Below are positions 34,585 through 46,931 of a stretch of 64,000 bases of DNA, piece by piece. The notes below the pieces were generated by a model, which had not been told where the DNA came from, did no database searches, and saw only the letters and a list, made by a program, of their open reading frames with translations. The translations under genes were made by a program, and so were the position numbers. This DNA is from JAEUQQ01 sp963697285 (GTDB lineage: Bacteria > Acidobacteriota > Vicinamibacteria > Vicinamibacterales > JAFNAJ01): NCBI GenBank assembly GCA_963697285.1, contig CAVONI010000001.1:248001-312000 (forward strand). Direction: 5' to 3'. Numbering within the stretch: the first letter of the stretch is position 1; each line of letters starts with the position of its first letter.

Positions 34585-35817
34585 GTGTCCAGAATCCCCA
34601 TTGCAGTCGTACGTCATGCACTGTGCCTCGGGGCTGCCGGGCTGGTCCTTGCAGCTGGTGCGGCTCGGGCCCAGTCTCCGGCCGACGCCGACAGTCGCGT
34701 CGCGGTGATTGCTGCGGCCCAGGCCAAGAAGGCGACGGTGCTGGCCCCTTACGTCCCGAACAAGGCCGAAGCGCTGGCTGAGTTCGTCGAGGATCAGTTC
34801 CTGACCGGCCTGTTCACCTGGCACCCGTATTTCGAGAGCGCGTACGCCGGCGGCGGTTTCACCCTCGGGGTGGGGCACGTCTCGCACGTCGGGGCGTACA
34901 ACGCCTTCGATGTGCGCGGGAGCTACACGCCGTCGGGCTACAAGCGGGTCGAGGCCGAATTCCGTGCCCCCCGCCTCTTCAACCGGCGCGGTGTCCTGTC
35001 GGTCATCGGCGGCTGGCGCGAGGCCACGCAGGTCGGGTTCTACGGCACCGGGACGGGGAACACGTCTACCGACGACCGCGCGAACTACGGCTTCCAGCAG
35101 CCCTACGTGTCAGCGCTGCTCGATGTGCGACCTACCCGGCGACTGCTCGTGCTGGGCGCCGGCGTCGAGTACGCCAAGTGGGACACGCAGGCGGGTGACG
35201 GCACCGCGCCCTCGATCGAAGAGGTCTACAGCGAGCAGGACCTCCCGGGGCTCGGCGCGAGTCCCACCTACCTTCACACGCAGGGCACGGTGGGCATCGA
35301 CTGGCGCCCCGCCGCCGGGTACGCGAGACGCGGCGGGTACTACGGTGTCACCGCTCACAATTACTCGGATGCCGACGGCAGCTACGACTTCTCGCGGATG
35401 GAGTACGAGGTGGTCCAGCACCTTCCCGTGCTCAGGGACGCCTGGGTGCTCTCGCTGCGCGGCCGCGTCGAGACCACGCACACCTCTGGCGATCAGCAGG
35501 TGCCGTATTTCATGTTGCCCGCCCTGGGCGGCGGCTCGAGCCTGCGAGGGTTCACGAGCTGGCGCTTCCGCGACCGCAACAGCCTGCTGATGTCGGCCGA
35601 GTGGCGCGTGCTCGTGAACCGGTTCATCGACACTGCGGTCTTCTACGACGCGGGAAAAGTGACCAGCACGACGTCAGACCTCGACTTCGATGGCCTGAAG
35701 AGCAATTTCGGGTTCGGCATCCGGCTGCATGGTCCTGCGGCCACGCCGTTACGCATCGAGTTCGCCAAGGGCAACGAAGGCCTGGCGATCGTGTTCTCGG
35801 CCAAGGCGGCATTTTGA
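34585..35817 (+). CDS. Outer-membrane beta-barrel protein (surface antigen D15/BamA-barrel-like)
   Basis: About 410 aa from GTG 34585, preceded by GGAG; GTG 34567 is an alternative. Signal peptide (LCLGAAGLVLAAGAARA). Alternating strands follow, with VGHVSHVGAYNAFDVRGSYT, LPALGGGSSLRGFTSWRFRD (the conserved GGxxxLRG-F loop of the BamA/TamA barrel), FYDAGKVTSTTSDLDF and a C-terminal aromatic strand end (SAKAAF). No POTRA domains, so a barrel-only form like some patatin-less or phage-receptor-like antigens. Outer membrane location is likely; role unknown. Confidence 0.75.
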   Translation: MSRIPIAVVRHALCLGAAGLVLAAGAARAQSPADADSRVAVIAAAQAKKATVLAPYVPNKAEALAEFVEDQFLTGLFTWHPYFESAYAGGGFTLGVGHVSHVGAYNAFDVRGSYTPSGYKRVEAEFRAPRLFNRRGVLSVIGGWREATQVGFYGTGTGNTSTDDRANYGFQQPYVSALLDVRPTRRLLVLGAGVEYAKWDTQAGDGTAPSIEEVYSEQDLPGLGASPTYLHTQGTVGIDWRPAAGYARRGGYYGVTAHNYSDADGSYDFSRMEYEVVQHLPVLRDAWVLSLRGRVETTHTSGDQQVPYFMLPALGGGSSLRGFTSWRFRDRNSLLMSAEWRVLVNRFIDTAVFYDAGKVTSTTSDLDFDGLKSNFGFGIRLHGPAATPLRIEFAKGNEGLAIVFSAKAAF

Positions 35818-35879
35818 GGAGCGATCGCATGCCCTGCCGATTTCCACGACCCTGTACGCTATGCTCCAGTCACGCTGAC

Positions 35880-37558
35880 ATGACCTCACACCACCGAACC
35901 CCTTCACGCCGCTGGTCGCGCGGTGCATCCGTCCTGGCGCTGATGCTCCTGGCGAGCATCGTCTCCACGGCGACCGGCGAGCGCAAGTTCTACAACGACG
36001 ATCCGATTGCGCGCGAACCGGCGACGCAGGATGCCGCCGGGGCCCAGCCCTGGGACATCAACCTGTTCTACGACCTCAGCTACAACCTGTTCGTGACGCA
36101 GCGGGCAGGACGGTGACGCCGACGCGCGCGCAGAACCTCAACACGATCGACGAGGTGCCCGACTCGCACTGGTTCACCAACCGCATCGGCGCGCGGAGCC
36201 TGACCGAAGCCGACTCGTGCGGGGCCCAACGTCGGCACCGGCCCCGACGCCGTCGCGCTGGACGCTGACGCGCGAGAAGTCGGCGGGCTTCGCGCCGGGC
36301 TTCACGGCTCGCGACGCGCAAGGGCGAGACGTGGTTCGTGTCGTTCGACCCGCCCGTCCAGCCCGAAGGGTTCGACCGGCGCGGTCGCGGTGGCCATGCG
36401 GATCTTCTGGGCGCTCGGCTACAACCAGGTCGAGAGCTTCCTGACCGAGGTGCGCCCGGACGCGATCGACATCGACCCCGAGGCGACCATGCGCCGCCCG
36501 CGGGGCCGCGCACGCCGTTCAGCCGCGACGACCTCGACGGAAGTGCTTGGGCGCGCCGCGCGGCGCAACGACGGCTCCTATCGCGCCATCGCCGGGCGCC
36601 TGCTGCCGGGCAAGGTGCTGGGCGGCTTCAAGTACGCCGGGACCCGCCCCGACGATCCCAACGACATCGTGCCGCACGAGCATCGGCGCGAGTTGCGCGC
36701 ACTCCGGGTGTTCGGCGCGTGGACGAACCTGACCGACATGAAGGCGGGCAACACCCTCGACACGCTCATCGACGAGGGCGGCCGCAAGGTGATCAAGCAC
36801 TACCTCCAGGACGTCGGCTCCACCTTCGGCATCGGCGCCAACGGCCCGCACGACTGGGACGAAGGCTGGGAGTACATCTACGACGGCGGCGGCCACCCGT
36901 CGGCGGTTCCTGCTGTTCGGCCTGCCGCTCAGCCCGTGGCAGACCGTCGACTACGACGAGTACCCGTCGATCGGCCGCTTCGAGGGCGACGCAGTTCGAC
37001 CCGACGACGTGGAAGCCGCGCGTGCCGACGGCCGCCTACCTGCAACATGCGCGACGACGACGCGTTCTGGGCCGCGCAGCGGGTGATGGCATTTTCTGAC
37101 GGGATGATCAGGGCGATCGTCAAGACGGGCCAGTACTCCGACGCCGCCGCGGAGCGACACCTCGGCGACGTGCTCATCAAGCGACGCGACCGGATCGGGC
37201 GGGCCTACCTCCCGCGGATCAACCCGATCGTCTCGCCGGCGCTCGATGCGTCGGGTGTGCTCACGTTCGACAACGCCGCGGTGCGCCATGCCGTCGCGTC
37301 GGCACCGCGCGCCTACAAGGCGGCGTGGTTCGCCTTCGACAACGAGACGGGCAAGTCGACGCCCCTCGGGCGAGTCGTCGAACCCGACCCCGCGTCTCAC
37401 GGCGCCGCCGAGCCTGCCAGGCGATCGCCGGCGCGTTCATCCGCGTCGATCTCTCGGCCGACCATCCCGAACACGCGAGCTGGAGCCAGCCCGTCAGTGC
37501 GTATTTCCGCCGGCTTGGCACGGGCTGGCAACTGGTTGGCTTCGAGAGGCTGCCATGA
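35880..37558 (+). pseudogene. Unknown exported protein, heavily frameshifted
   Basis: Joining frames gives one ~550-aa protein: signal-type start (MTSHHRTPSRRWSRGASVLA, MLLASIVSTATGERKFYND), then PWDINLFYDLSYNLFV, NLNTIDEVPDSHWFTNRIG, IFWALGYNQVESFLTEVRP, KVLGGFKYAGTRPDDPNDIV, FGAWTNLTDMKAGNTLDTL, FGLPLSPWQTVDYDEYPSIG, MIRAIVKTGQYSDAAAERHL and VSAYFRRLGTGWQLVGFERLP at the end. About ten single-base shifts are needed between 36110 and 37440. Despite that, restored frames have no stops and keep amino-acid sense. Domain FxFDPP/WALGY-type is not one I can name. Confidence 0.6.
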
Positions 37559-37612
37559 GTCTGGCGTTCGCGGCCAGCCGATGACCGGCCCAGGCGCGCG
37601 GGCGAGGGTGAC

Positions 37613-39221
<1,609 letters not shown>

Positions 39222-39227
<6 letters not shown>

Positions 39228-39273
39228 CCCGGAGGGCGAAGGCGGGACCGTAGCCCGGAGGGCAAAGGCGGGG
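39222..39273 (+). repeat. Tandem 26-base repeat, two copies
   Basis: CCGTAGCCCGGAGGGCGAAG-GCGGGA followed by a copy differing at two positions (39222-39247 and 39248-39273), then the first five bases of a third. The first copy supplies the stop TAG of the sigma54 activator. It resembles dispersed intergenic repeats of GC-rich bacteria. Confidence 0.75.
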
Positions 39274-39759
39274 CCGTGATCTAGCGCTTCGGCGGTTCCT
39301 GCCCGCCAGAGAACGGTCGGCGTGAGGGGAGTCGAGCTTGAGTTGCAGGTAGCCCGGCGTGCCCACCAGCGATGCACCCTGGCTTCGCAGGCGCTGAAGC
39401 GACTCGATGCCAGGCAGGTCCGCGGAGACCAGTTCAGTCAGGTCGATCTCAAGCCGTGAGACGCCGGCACATGCCCCCAGCAGTTCCGGGACCTGGGCAA
39501 CCGTCAGCCGACCTGCGAGGCGCACAACCCGCCGGGTGTCTTCCTGTGCGACTCCGATCCAACAATCCACCGTGACCTCCGTGGCGTAACAGGCAAGACC
39601 CACGCCACTGCGACTGGCGCGGCCCGGTGTCACAAACAGGCGCGTTGTCATGGCGTGCTCGCCCGTGTCGCGCCCACTGCCACGCGCCCACACCGCGTGC
39701 GATCACCGCAGGCCGTGATCGCCGCTCGAGGCCTCACGGCAGTCGTGAAGCCGGGAGCG

Positions 39760-41899
39760 TCAATCAACCCAGTGCAGCACGTTCCTGACGATTGACCACC
39801 GCGGTTGGCGGGGCACGGCGTCTTGCCCGAGAATCCAGTGCTTGTACGCCGCGTCGAGCGTGCCGTCCTTGCGCTTCAACGAGATCCAGTTGTTCACGAC
39901 ACTCGCGAACCGTTCGTCGTGCCTGGCAATCGGGTAGGCGAGCGGCATCCGGATCGGGTCGGGGCCGGGCACGACCACCGAATACGACGGATACCTGAGC
40001 GTCCACGCCGAGCCGCGCTCGGCGGGCAGGACCAGCGCGATGGCCGGGGCGTCGGCATCTCCGAACAGTTCCTCCATGGAGCCGCGCACCTGGATGTCGG
40101 CACGCGGAAGCAGTTCCCTGATCTTCTGCACGTAGTACGGCACGTTCGGGACGGCGACCGCGAGGTGGTCACGGGCGCGAATGGCGTCCCACGTGGCGAA
40201 CTGCTCCCGCTGGTGGTCGGGCACCACGAACGCGAGGGTTTCGTCGAGGTACGAATCCGAGAGCAGGACCTCCCGCGCCCTGCCCGTGGTGACGACCACC
40301 CCTGACATGACGAGGTCGCAGTAGCCCTCGGCAAGTTGCGAGGCCATCCGCGCGCGGTCGATCGGGCACCAGGGTCAGGCCCACTCCCAGGTCGCGTGCC
40401 AGGGTGTGGGCGAGCTCGATGTCGAACCCGACCAGGTCGCCGCCCTTGTTGAAGAAGGCGAACGGCAGCGCGTCGGGCAGGTATCCCACCCGCAGCATCT
40501 TCCGCTGCTCGATGGTGTCGAGCACCGGCAGGCTCGTGGCGGGGGCCGGCGACTCGACGCGCAACACCGTGGCATCGCCCGGTTCCCTGAGCAGCTGCAT
40601 CGACGCGAGCACTTCGTCCTTCGAGTACTCCGGGGCCATCGCGGTCGCGAAGAGCACGCGCGTGCCGCCGATGACCACCACCACGAGGACCAGCGTGACT
40701 GCGACGTACTGCACGAGCCGCCGGCGCTGGACGCGAAGGTGACCCGTGATGGCGCACGTGGCCAGCAGCGCAATCACCAGCGTGTGCACGGCCGCCACGA
40801 GCGACCCGACCCGCGAGTTGATGACGCCCGTCGCGAGAAACAACTGGAACGTGTCGGCCGGAATCCTGAACAGGTCGAGCAGGAACGGCACGGCCGCATT
40901 GAGGCTGCCGAAGAAGCTCACGAGCCCCGCGAACGCCAGCTGGGGATAGCTCGACACGGGCACGACCGTGTCCGAGAACCAGCCGGCGAAGAGGATGAAG
41001 CTCAGGGAGAGGAGCTTCCCGGTGTGCGGGAAGTTGAACGACGTCGCCACGATGACGTCGCTCAGCCGACCCCGTTCGCCATCGGCCGGTGACAGCCGGC
41101 CGAGCAGCGTGCGGCTGGCCTGCGTCAGCCCCGGCAGCACGATGAACAGGTCGCCCGCGACCAGCGCGGTGATCAACGAGTCACGCGACTCGCCGAGCAC
41201 GTCGCGGCTGCGGATCGGCGTCAGCGCACCGACCAGCCCCGGAAGCACCCACAGGCTGACCAGCAACGCGACGGCGACGTACGACACGAGGTAGATCTGC
41301 AGGCGGCTGACCTGCTCGACGTCCATCGTGCCCGCCGCGTTGGCCGCGACCGCGAACAGCCCGTACGGGGTGAGGCGCGTCACGGCCCGCGTCGTCCTGG
41401 CGATGGCGTTCTTCGCGACCTCGAGGACGTCGAGGAGCCGCTCGCGGTGCTCGAGGCCAATCAGCGCGATGCCCAGCGCGATCGAGAACAGGACCACGGC
41501 GGGCACGATGTTGTTCGCCAGCGAGTGGAACGGGTTGGCCGGGATGTAGAGATCGATGAAGTTGAACGCCGTTCGCCGCTCGACGAGGCTCGAGCTGAAG
41601 AACGACGCGTTCTTCATCGCGGGGAACGTGAGCGGGATCAGGAAGGCGCACGTCAGCGCGACGATCCACAGTCCGGCGATGACGGCCCCCGCACGCATGC
41701 CGAGCGTCCGCGCCTGCCCGGCCCCGATCGAACCCAGGCTCGCGATGATCGAGACGGTGATGTAGGGCAGCACCATCATCTGGAGGAGCCGGACGAACCC
41801 GTCGGCCGCCCACTTGAGCGCCGCCGCCTCTTCACCGAGGAACAGCCCGGTAAAGATTCCCAGGGTCAGGCCGACGAGGATCTGCGTGGAGAACGTCAT
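39760..41899 (-). CDS. SDF-type symporter fused to a periplasmic binding domain, copy 2, one frameshift
   Basis: Restored ~713 aa from ATG 41899, closely parallel to the copy at 29025-31166: VRLLQMMVLPYITVSIIASL, NPFHSLANNIVPAVVLFSIA, SFNFPHTGKLLSLSFILFAGW, FRIPADTFQLFLATGVINSR, then the binding domain EQRKMLRVGYLPDALPFAFF and LVGFDIELAHTLARDLGVGL. An extra base near 40368 shifts the frame; skipping it restores IDRARMASQLAEGYCDLVMS and runs to PRWSIVRNVLHWVD. The same replacements of the SDF transport motifs are seen. It stands alone, divergent from the MscS gene, without the ppk2 and carrier partners of copy 1. Confidence 0.82.
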
Positions 41900-42247
41900 C
41901 GTGTACCCGCGCACGCAAGAGGCGGACCGTTTGGTGTGCGCACCTCGGGGCCGCGACCGGGCGCAAGATGCCTGCATCCCCCGGCCTCGACACGGCGTGA
42001 CACGCCATCGTCCTCGCGACCCGTCGGGATCGTGGTGACAACATACGGTGACGTCGGAGATCCGCGCCGCAGGGGCCGGCGACGCACCGACGATCTGGCC
42101 GCCACTTGCGCAGTCGCTGCCAGCGGCCACGATGGCTTTGCTCTTGCTCTGCAGAACCCACGGGATCCTTGTGCCTTTTCGCACATCGAAGGGTTCCGTC
42201 CTGTTCCCCGACGCTGTCGGCGCCGTCGTTGCCGCAAGGGAGTCGCG
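41900..42247. other. Intergenic region between divergent symporter and MscS genes
   Basis: About 350 bases expected to hold both promoters. I see no convincing gene, no clear consensus promoter and no strong hairpin. Confidence 0.4.
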
Positions 42248-43986
42248 ATGATTCGTCGTTTGGTGGTGGCCGCTGTGGTCGGCCTGGCGATCTCGCTGGC
42301 CGCTGCGCCCACGGCCCACGCGCAAGGCCCGTCAGCGCCTCCGGCAGCGGCGCCGGCAGCGGCGCCGGCAGCGGCCAGTCGCTCAAGGGGCTGCCGCCGA
42401 AGTTGCTCGACGACCTGATTGCCACTGCCCGTCCCGACACCCCCGCCACCCTGAAGATCGCCAACCGCGACGTGGTGGTGCTGCGCGCAGCGGTCCTCGG
42501 GCGCACTGCCGCAGATCGCGTCGCGGCCGTCTCGCAGATCATCTCGACAGCGGCTTCGGAGGGGAAGCCACTGCCGGTCACAACACGGCAACTGGCTGCA
42601 GCGTGGGTGATCAGCGTCGGCGACCATGACGTTCTCGTGATCGTGCCGGCAGATGCCGACGAACTGCTCGGCGAAACGGCCGCGGCCAAGGCAGCGACGA
42701 CCGTCACGCGCCTGCAGCAGGCACTCGACGAGACGTTCGAAGCGAAGCGCCCGCGCGTCCTGCTCTGGGCGACGGTGCAGGTGGTGCTCGTCACCGTCGC
42801 ATACGCGCTGATACTCGTGGGCCTGCGCCGTGCCAACGGGTGGGCGGGCGGGCTCGTGGAGCGCACGACCGAGCACAAGCTCTCGCGGTCGTCGGTCGGC
42901 GATCAGCTCGTCCGCCAGACGCATCTCCTCCAGCACTTGCGGCGCGCCGTCAGCACCGTGCTGACCATCGTCGGCCTGACGGTGACCTTTCTCTGGGTCA
43001 CGTTCTCGCTCCGGCGCTTTCCCTACACGCGGCCGTGGGGCGAGTCGATGCGCAGCTTCCTCATGGACCGCCTGCTCGGGTTCGGCCAGAGCGTTATCGC
43101 TGCGATCCCCGACCTGTTCACCATCGTCCTGATCGTGATCCTGACCCGGATGGCGACCCGACTCGTCAGGCACCTGTTCAACTCGGTCGAGGAAGGCCGG
43201 ACAACGCTGCCGTGGATCTACCCGGAGACGGCGGCGCCCACCCGGAAGCTGGTCACCGCGCTGTTGTGGATCCTGGCCGTGGTCGCCTGTTACCCCTACA
43301 TGCCGGGGAGCGACACCGAGGCCTTCAAGGGCATGAGCGTGCTGCTGGGCCTGGTGTTGTCGCTGGGTTCCAGGGGGATCGTGGAACAGAGCATGAGCGG
43401 CCTGTCGGTGACGTATTCGCGCGCACTGCGAACCGGTGATTTCGTCCGCATCGGTGACGTCGAGGGCACGGTCGCCCACATCGGCTCGCTCTCGACGAAG
43501 ATCGAGACCCCCCGTCACGAAGAGGTCACCATCCCGAACGCGGTGCTGATCTCTCAAACCGTGGTGAACTACTCGCGCTTTGCCGAGACGACGGGCGTGT
43601 TCGTGCCGACCGAGGTGACCATCGGTTACGACGCCCCCTGGCGACAGGTCGAGGCCATGTTGCTGCTCGCTGCCAGCCGGACGTCGGGGCTGCGTCGTGA
43701 CCCGGCGCCCGTCGTCCGCCAGGTGGCGCTCGAGGACTTCTACGTCCGCTACCGGTTGATGGTGTGCCTCGAGGTCCCCCGGCTGCGCGGGCCCGTGCTC
43801 GACGAGCTGCACGCGAACATCCAGGACGCGTTCAACGAGTCCGGCGTCCAGATCATGTCGCCCCACTACGAAGGCGACCCGAACGCGCCGAAGGTCGTGC
43901 CGAAGGATCAGTGGTTCGCAGCCCCAGCGGGCAGGCCCATCGACAAGGACGCCGGTACCGAACTGGTTGCCAAGGGCCCGGAGTGA
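42248..43986 (+). CDS. MscS-family mechanosensitive ion channel, frameshift in the leader region
   Basis: Restored ~580 aa. Signal peptide from ATG 42248 (IRRLVVAAVVGLAISLAAAP), a Pro/Ala repeat, then a frame change near 42376-42381 inside 12-base repeats into the main frame (SLKGLPPKLLDDLIATARPD). About five helices follow, with the pore-lining segment LGLVLSLGSRGIVEQSMSGL and the MscS beta domain DFVRIGDVEGTVAHIG, HEEVTIPNAVLISQTVVNYS. It releases solutes during hypo-osmotic shock at the inner membrane. The long periplasmic N-terminal part is like MscS-like proteins larger than E. coli MscS. Confidence 0.85.
42343..42376 (+). repeat. Short tandem repeat in the MscS leader
   Basis: GGCAGCGGCGCC occurs twice in tandem and is followed by a partial third copy, encoding Pro-Ala-Ala-Ala. 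The apparent frameshift of the MscS gene falls at its 3' end, a place where slippage or miscalled bases are expected. Confidence 0.7.
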
Positions 43987-44072
43987 CCCCGCCACGCGGG
44001 CGTGCGCAGGCCCTGCGCGACTCGTTTGCGCGTGACCCAATCCACCGACCCATCCAGAGGGGTGTTGTCCAC

Positions 44073-45029
44073 ATGAATGCTCGAGACCAAATCAGGCGCC
44101 ACGATCGATGGATCCCTGGCCAACGGCACGTGTTCGCACGGGTCTCGTTCGCGTGGCTGGCGCTCCTGCTCCTGCCGGTCTACGCATCGGCGCAGGAACT
44201 GACGCCGGGCGCCTACTGGCCGTTGCCCGGCGGGTTCAACGTCGTCTCCCTCGTCAACAGCGTCAACTGGGGCGACGTCTCCTTCGATCCGTCGATGCCC
44301 GTCGAGGACGCCAGCGCCATCATCGACACCACCGTGGTGGCCTACACGCGCACGCTGTCGATTGCCGGCCGATCTGCGAACCTCGGGGTTCAACTGCCGA
44401 TCACCGCAGGGCACATCGAGGGCCTGTATGCCGGGACGCCCACGGAAGTCGACAGGTTCGGCTTCTCCGACCCCCGGATCTCGCTCGGCATCAACCTGTA
44501 TGGCGCCCCCGCCATGACGCCGAAGGAGGCTGTGTCGTACCGGATGCGCACGATCGTCGGCGCCAGCGTTACCGTGGTGCTACCCCTGGGCGAGTACGAC
44601 AACACCAAGGTCATCAACCTGAGCAACCATCGGTGGTCGATGAAACCCGAGATGGGGCTGGCGCACGCCATGGGCCCGTGGGTCATCGAGTTGATGGCGG
44701 GGGCCTGGCTGTTCACCGACAACACCGACTTCTACGGCGGGCGCACGCGTGCGCAGAAGCCCATCGGATCGGCCCAGGTCCATCTCACGTACCGATTCAG
44801 CCGGCGAGTCTGGCTTGCCGGCGACGCCAATTTCTACACGGGTGGTCGGACGTCAGTGGACGGCAAGCCTAATCAGGATCTTCAGAAGAACTCACGGGTC
44901 GGTTCGACCTTCTCCTGGGCGCTCAATCAACGCCACTCGCTTCGCGCGTCGGTGAGCCGCGGGGCGTACACGACCATCGGCGCCGACTTCTCGTCCATCG
45001 CCGTGGGTTACAACTACGCCTGGTTCTAG
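44073..45029 (+). CDS. Exported beta-barrel protein, PF13557 (phenol-degradation meta-pathway) type
   Basis: 318 aa from ATG 44073. Signal peptide (SFAWLALLLLPVYASA). Beta strands: ADIDTT-like VVAYTRTLSIAGRSANLGVQ, FGFSDPRISLGINLYG, VGASVTVVLPLGEYDNTKVI, KPEMGLAHAMGPWVIELMAG, YTTIGADFSSIAVGYNYAWF with a C-terminal Phe, the usual outer-membrane barrel ending. Family members are annotated as transporters of hydrophobic compounds on weak grounds. It converges with the second ppk2 and their stop codons share the same CTAG. Confidence 0.8.
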   Translation: MNARDQIRRHDRWIPGQRHVFARVSFAWLALLLLPVYASAQELTPGAYWPLPGGFNVVSLVNSVNWGDVSFDPSMPVEDASAIIDTTVVAYTRTLSIAGRSANLGVQLPITAGHIEGLYAGTPTEVDRFGFSDPRISLGINLYGAPAMTPKEAVSYRMRTIVGASVTVVLPLGEYDNTKVINLSNHRWSMKPEMGLAHAMGPWVIELMAGAWLFTDNTDFYGGRTRAQKPIGSAQVHLTYRFSRRVWLAGDANFYTGGRTSVDGKPNQDLQKNSRVGSTFSWALNQRHSLRASVSRGAYTTIGADFSSIAVGYNYAWF

Positions 45030-46021
45030 CGAGCACCGGCGCAACGTCGCGGCGTCAGGCTTGTCTTTCTTGCTGCCCTTCTTGCCGCCTTCGCACTGCC
45101 GTCCGCTGGCGTGAGTTCGTCGAGCCCAAGGTCGCGCCGTGCCTGCGCGATGAGGGCCGCCTGTTCGTCGGAGAGTTCAGGCGGCTTGTCGCCGAGGCCT
45201 TCGATGGTGCGCGTGATGATGCTCGCCACCAGCGTGCGCGTGACCCACTTGTGGTCGGCCGGGATCACCCACCACGGTGCCCACTCGGTGCTGGTGTTCT
45301 GCAGCATCTGCTCGAACGCCTTCTGGTAGTCGTCCCAGTACTTGCGCTCCTCGAGATCGCCGAACGAGAACTTCCAGTGCTTGGCGGGGTCCTCGAGGCG
45401 CGCGGCGAAGCGCTCGCCCTGTTCCTTCTTCGAGACGTTGAGGAAGAACTTCAGGATCACCGTCCCGTTGCGCACGAGGTGGCGCTCGAAGCGGTTGATG
45501 TCGTCGTAGCGGTCTTCCCAGAACTTCTTGGTGCCTGCCCCGCGAGGCAACCGTCCTGCCTCGAGCAACTTCGGGTGCACGCGGACGACGAGCACGTCTT
45601 CGTAGTACGAGCGGTTGAAGATCCCGATGCGCCCGCGCTCGGGCAGCGCCTTCATGTAGCGCCACAGGAAGTTGTGGTCGAGTTCCTCGCTCGAGGGCTT
45701 CTTGAACGCGAACACCTGGCAGCCCTGCGGGTTGACGCCCGACATGACGTGCTCGATCGTCCCGTCCTTGCCCGCCGCGTCACTGGCCTGCAGCACGATC
45801 AGCACCGAGTGGCGGTCGGCGGCGTACAGGTTCTCCTGCGCGGCCGCTAGGTCGGAGACGTTCTTCCGGAGGAGCTCGCCAGCGCGGGCTTTCAGCTCGT
45901 CACGTGACAGCTCCTCGAATTCGCCTTTTCCCGCCCATCCCGGATCGTAGTCGTCGAGTCGAACTCGCTTGCCGGGGGGAACCTGGAACAACCGCTTGAT
46001 GTCCTTCCGTGTCAGCGCCAT
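45026..46021 (-). CDS. ppk2: Polyphosphate kinase 2 family protein, copy 2
   Basis: 331 aa from ATG 46021. Walker A SDAAGKDGT at 80-88, VMSGVNPQGCQVFAF, LPERGRIGIFNRSYYEDVL, lid SKKEQGERFAARLED. The C-terminal ~45 residues are a basic tail (ARRAARKTSLTPRRCAGAR) absent from copy 1. It phosphorylates nucleotides from polyphosphate or the reverse; class not decided from sequence by eye. Monocistronic by context. The tail may reach out for polyphosphate, or it may be longer because the stop lies only at the shared CTAG with the convergent gene. Confidence 0.92.
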   Translation of the reverse strand: MALTRKDIKRLFQVPPGKRVRLDDYDPGWAGKGEFEELSRDELKARAGELLRKNVSDLAAAQENLYAADRHSVLIVLQASDAAGKDGTIEHVMSGVNPQGCQVFAFKKPSSEELDHNFLWRYMKALPERGRIGIFNRSYYEDVLVVRVHPKLLEAGRLPRGAGTKKFWEDRYDDINRFERHLVRNGTVILKFFLNVSKKEQGERFAARLEDPAKHWKFSFGDLEERKYWDDYQKAFEQMLQNTSTEWAPWWVIPADHKWVTRTLVASIITRTIEGLGDKPPELSDEQAALIAQARRDLGLDELTPADGSAKAARRAARKTSLTPRRCAGAR

Positions 46022-46314
46022 GAGCGACGACGTTCGCAAGAGTCGCGCCAGCCCGGAGCGGGCTCTCTGCGGGCATCAGTCGGCGGCGGATCACGACATG
46101 CCGTGATTCCGCTGCTGCAGCGTGGAGAACGGCGGTGAGTGCGCCCCGGTTTGACCGCCCGGTGACCGTTGCGTCCGCGGCCCGCCCTGCGGCCCCGGTC
46201 TTGCGTGCTGTAGGATAGTCTGCCGTGTCGACAGGCGCGCTGGCGCGCGGGCACACTCGCAGGCACGCGTCTCGGCGTTCCCGCGCACTGACATCCGACG
46301 CAAGCGGGAGGATC

Positions 46315-46905
46315 ATGTTGTCTGTCAATTCGAAGATCGTTGCCCTGGCCGTCGTGCTGGCACTTGCAGGCACGGTGACCGCGCTGCGCGCGAAGATTGC
46401 CGTGAAGGTGGAAGCCGACAAGGACTTCAACTTCACCACGGCGCGGACGTGGGGCTGGAACCCGCAAGGGGCAGGCGATGTCATCATGGCGCGCACCCCG
46501 GACGACGATCCCGCGGCGATGAAGGCCAGGGCAGAACCCGTCATTCTCGATGCGGTCGCCTCCGAGATGACGCGCCGCGGTCTCACGCGCGCCGACACGG
46601 CACCTGACCTGACCGTCTCGTACTACCTCCTGTTGTCGACGAGCCAGTCGGCCCAGACGATGGGCCAGTTCCTGCCTGGCGAGACGGCGTGGGGGCTGCC
46701 GCCGTTTGCGTCGGCGACCCAGTCGATGAAGGTGATGAACCAGGGGTCGCTCGTTCTCGATCTCAGCGCGAAGGGCGTCGTCGTGTGGCGCGGTGTCGCG
46801 CAGACCAAGATCGATTTCGGACTCGACCAGAAGAAGCGCGAAGCCATCCTCCGCGAGGGCATCAAGGAACTCCTGGAGCGCTATCCGCCGAAGCAGAAGA
46901 AGTAG
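46315..46905 (+). CDS. DUF4136 family exported protein
   Basis: 196 aa from ATG 46315 with GGGAGG upstream. Signal-type N-terminus (IVALAVVLALAGTVTALRA). Family pattern: VEADKDFNFTTARTWGW, ILDAVASEMTRRGLTRADTA, DLTVSYYLLL, GSLVLDLSAKGVVVWRGVAQ, ending with helix REAILREGIKELLERYP. DUF4136 proteins are often lipoproteins of unknown role; no lipobox Cys is seen here. The next gene starts 26 bases later, likely co-transcribed. Confidence 0.85.
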   Translation: MLSVNSKIVALAVVLALAGTVTALRAKIAVKVEADKDFNFTTARTWGWNPQGAGDVIMARTPDDDPAAMKARAEPVILDAVASEMTRRGLTRADTAPDLTVSYYLLLSTSQSAQTMGQFLPGETAWGLPPFASATQSMKVMNQGSLVLDLSAKGVVVWRGVAQTKIDFGLDQKKREAILREGIKELLERYPPKQKK

Positions 46906-46931
46906 GGTAGCGCTTCCCACGAGGAGACAGA

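Noticed and set aside
42343..42376. CRISPR-like or regulatory repeat array
   Set aside because: The 12-base units are contiguous, lie within a coding leader and encode a Pro/Ala linker.
41896..44040. 714-codon frame opposite the MscS channel
   Set aside because: Runs across two genes and an intergenic gap; composition is antisense-like.
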